The notes beneath the pieces were generated by a model. It was given only the letters and a program-made list of their open reading frames with translations, did not search any database and was not told the DNA's origin. This document shows, in pieces, positions 12,156 to 12,435 of a stretch of DNA of 12,435 bases. A program made the translations under genes and the position numbers. Each line of letters opens with the position of its first letter. Positions within the stretch are counted from its first letter, which is position 1. This DNA comes from a bacterium (GTDB lineage Bacteria; 4484-113; JAFGCY01): the NCBI GenBank assembly GCA_020849855.1, contig JADZFO010000045.1:1-12435 (forward strand). Reading direction: 5' to 3'.

Positions 12156-12211
12156 GCTCCGGTTCTGTCCGGCGTCGAGGTAATAAGGGGCGGGTCGAGG
12201 CATGACGGGCC

Positions 12212-12266
12212 GGGCCGAGACAAGCTCGGCCCCTACAAAGATGGGCGCACATCCGTGCGCCCCTAC
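12212..12266. repeat. Two hairpin repeats, each ending in CTAC
   Basis: GGGCCGAG/CTCGGCCC (12212-12232) and GGGCGCAC/GTGCGCCC (12243-12262) are perfect 8-bp stems, each followed directly by CTAC and separated by ten bases including that CTAC. Read on the minus strand each unit is GTAGGGGC plus a stem-loop. The ends are alike while the stem cores differ and covary, which argues that the shape rather than the exact sequence is kept. This is typical of intergenic REP/MITE-like elements. Confidence 0.65.
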
Positions 12267-12314
12267 CCTAGTCCCTAGTCCCTGATCCCTGATCCCTGAT
12301 CCCTGATCCCTAGT
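12266..12314. repeat. Tandem heptamer array, seven units
   Basis: Seven consecutive 7-base units run in the order CCCTAGT, CCCTAGT, CCCTGAT four times, CCCTAGT. The array starts on the last base of the preceding hairpin repeat and ends at the IS481 boundary. Confidence 0.9.
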
Positions 12315-12435
12315 TGTAGTTGCTAAATAGGTTGTTCACTCGGGTGACGGCTGAGAGACTGTTGGTTGCGAAGACACCAGTCAAGCCGGAGCACCCGAAT
12401 GAACATACACAGTTTAGCGAAAACCACGCCTGCGC
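12315..12435 (+). mobile_element. IS481-family insertion sequence, left end (continues off the right edge)
   Basis: The element appears to start at 12315 with TGTAGTTGCTAAATAGGTTG, which resembles the TGT...AATAGGTTGT terminal repeat of IS481. The six bases before it, CCTAGT (12309-12314), fit the NCTAGN target that IS481 duplicates. A transposase start follows 84 bases in. A 7-bp inverted repeat, TCGGGTG/CACCCGA (12340-12346, 12392-12398), ends directly at the ATG. The exact end is inferred, because the right terminal repeat is outside the window. Confidence 0.75.
12399..12435 (+). CDS. IS481-family transposase, N-terminal 12 residues (partial)
   Basis: The frame starts at ATG 12399 and runs off the right edge. 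The visible MNIHSLAKTTPA matches the opening M-N-x-H-x-x-A-x-x-T-P of IS481-family DDE transposases, which continue with a helix-turn-helix and an rve-type catalytic domain outside the window. GGAG at 12388-12391, seven bases upstream, is the ribosome binding site. It is squeezed against the 3' arm of a 7-bp stem that ends at the ATG. The call relies on this short match together with the IS481-like element end upstream, so it is good but not certain. Confidence 0.7.
   Translation, partial: MNIHSLAKTTPA

Noticed and set aside
12266-12314. Heptamer array considered as a CRISPR
   Set aside because: The units are contiguous without spacers and only seven bases long.

Overview
The window comes from a G+C-rich bacterium whose phylum I cannot fix from the sequence. 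Two habits of the genome can be seen. Several genes carry a TATAAT-like -10 box only 4-9 bases before the start codon and no Shine-Dalgarno sequence, as expected of leaderless mRNAs. Other genes have ordinary GGAG/GGGGGA ribosome binding sites. Lipobox signal peptides, a Tat-type signal and a bc1-type Rieske cluster indicate an aerobic or respiring bacterium with an exported lipoprotein set. Both ends of the window are broken insertion sequences.

Layout. Positions 1-126 are the 5' end of an IS3-family element that has cut off the end of a GNAT acetyltransferase gene (127-634, minus) and created an in-frame GNAT-OrfA fusion frame. Positions 821-2629 hold a visibly AT-richer, probably acquired gene for a DUF262/DUF1524 (GmrSD-type) nuclease, a likely anti-phage protein. 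Positions 2698-4089 hold two housekeeping-type genes with near-identical promoters: a DinB-fold protein and a trimeric-type purine nucleoside phosphorylase. Positions 4186-7318 (minus) are a tandem triplet of paralogous HAD-fold proteins with shared unusual motifs and, in two of them, Ala/Pro-rich tails. Positions 7596-8117 encode a DUF151 bifunctional-nuclease protein, read divergently from the HAD genes. Positions 8166-9656 (minus) are a CAP-domain lipoprotein followed by a Tat/lipobox Rieske protein, apparently one operon. Positions 9801-10262 encode a zinc-ribbon/DUF4190 membrane protein; 10276-10629 (minus) encode a thioredoxin-fold protein lacking both active-site cysteines and any standard start codon. 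Positions 10655-10855 are non-coding and dense in hairpins. Positions 10955-12133 encode a secreted protein I do not recognise. Positions 12138-12314 are hairpin repeats and a heptamer array into which an IS481-family element (12315 onward) has inserted.

How it fits together. No single pathway unites the window. The most distinctive units are the HAD triplet, the structured non-coding stretch beside the cysteine-less thioredoxin gene, and the acquired DUF262 nuclease beside an IS-damaged gene. No complete new system can be demonstrated from sequence alone; the HAD triplet and the structured stretch are the best candidates for something undescribed.
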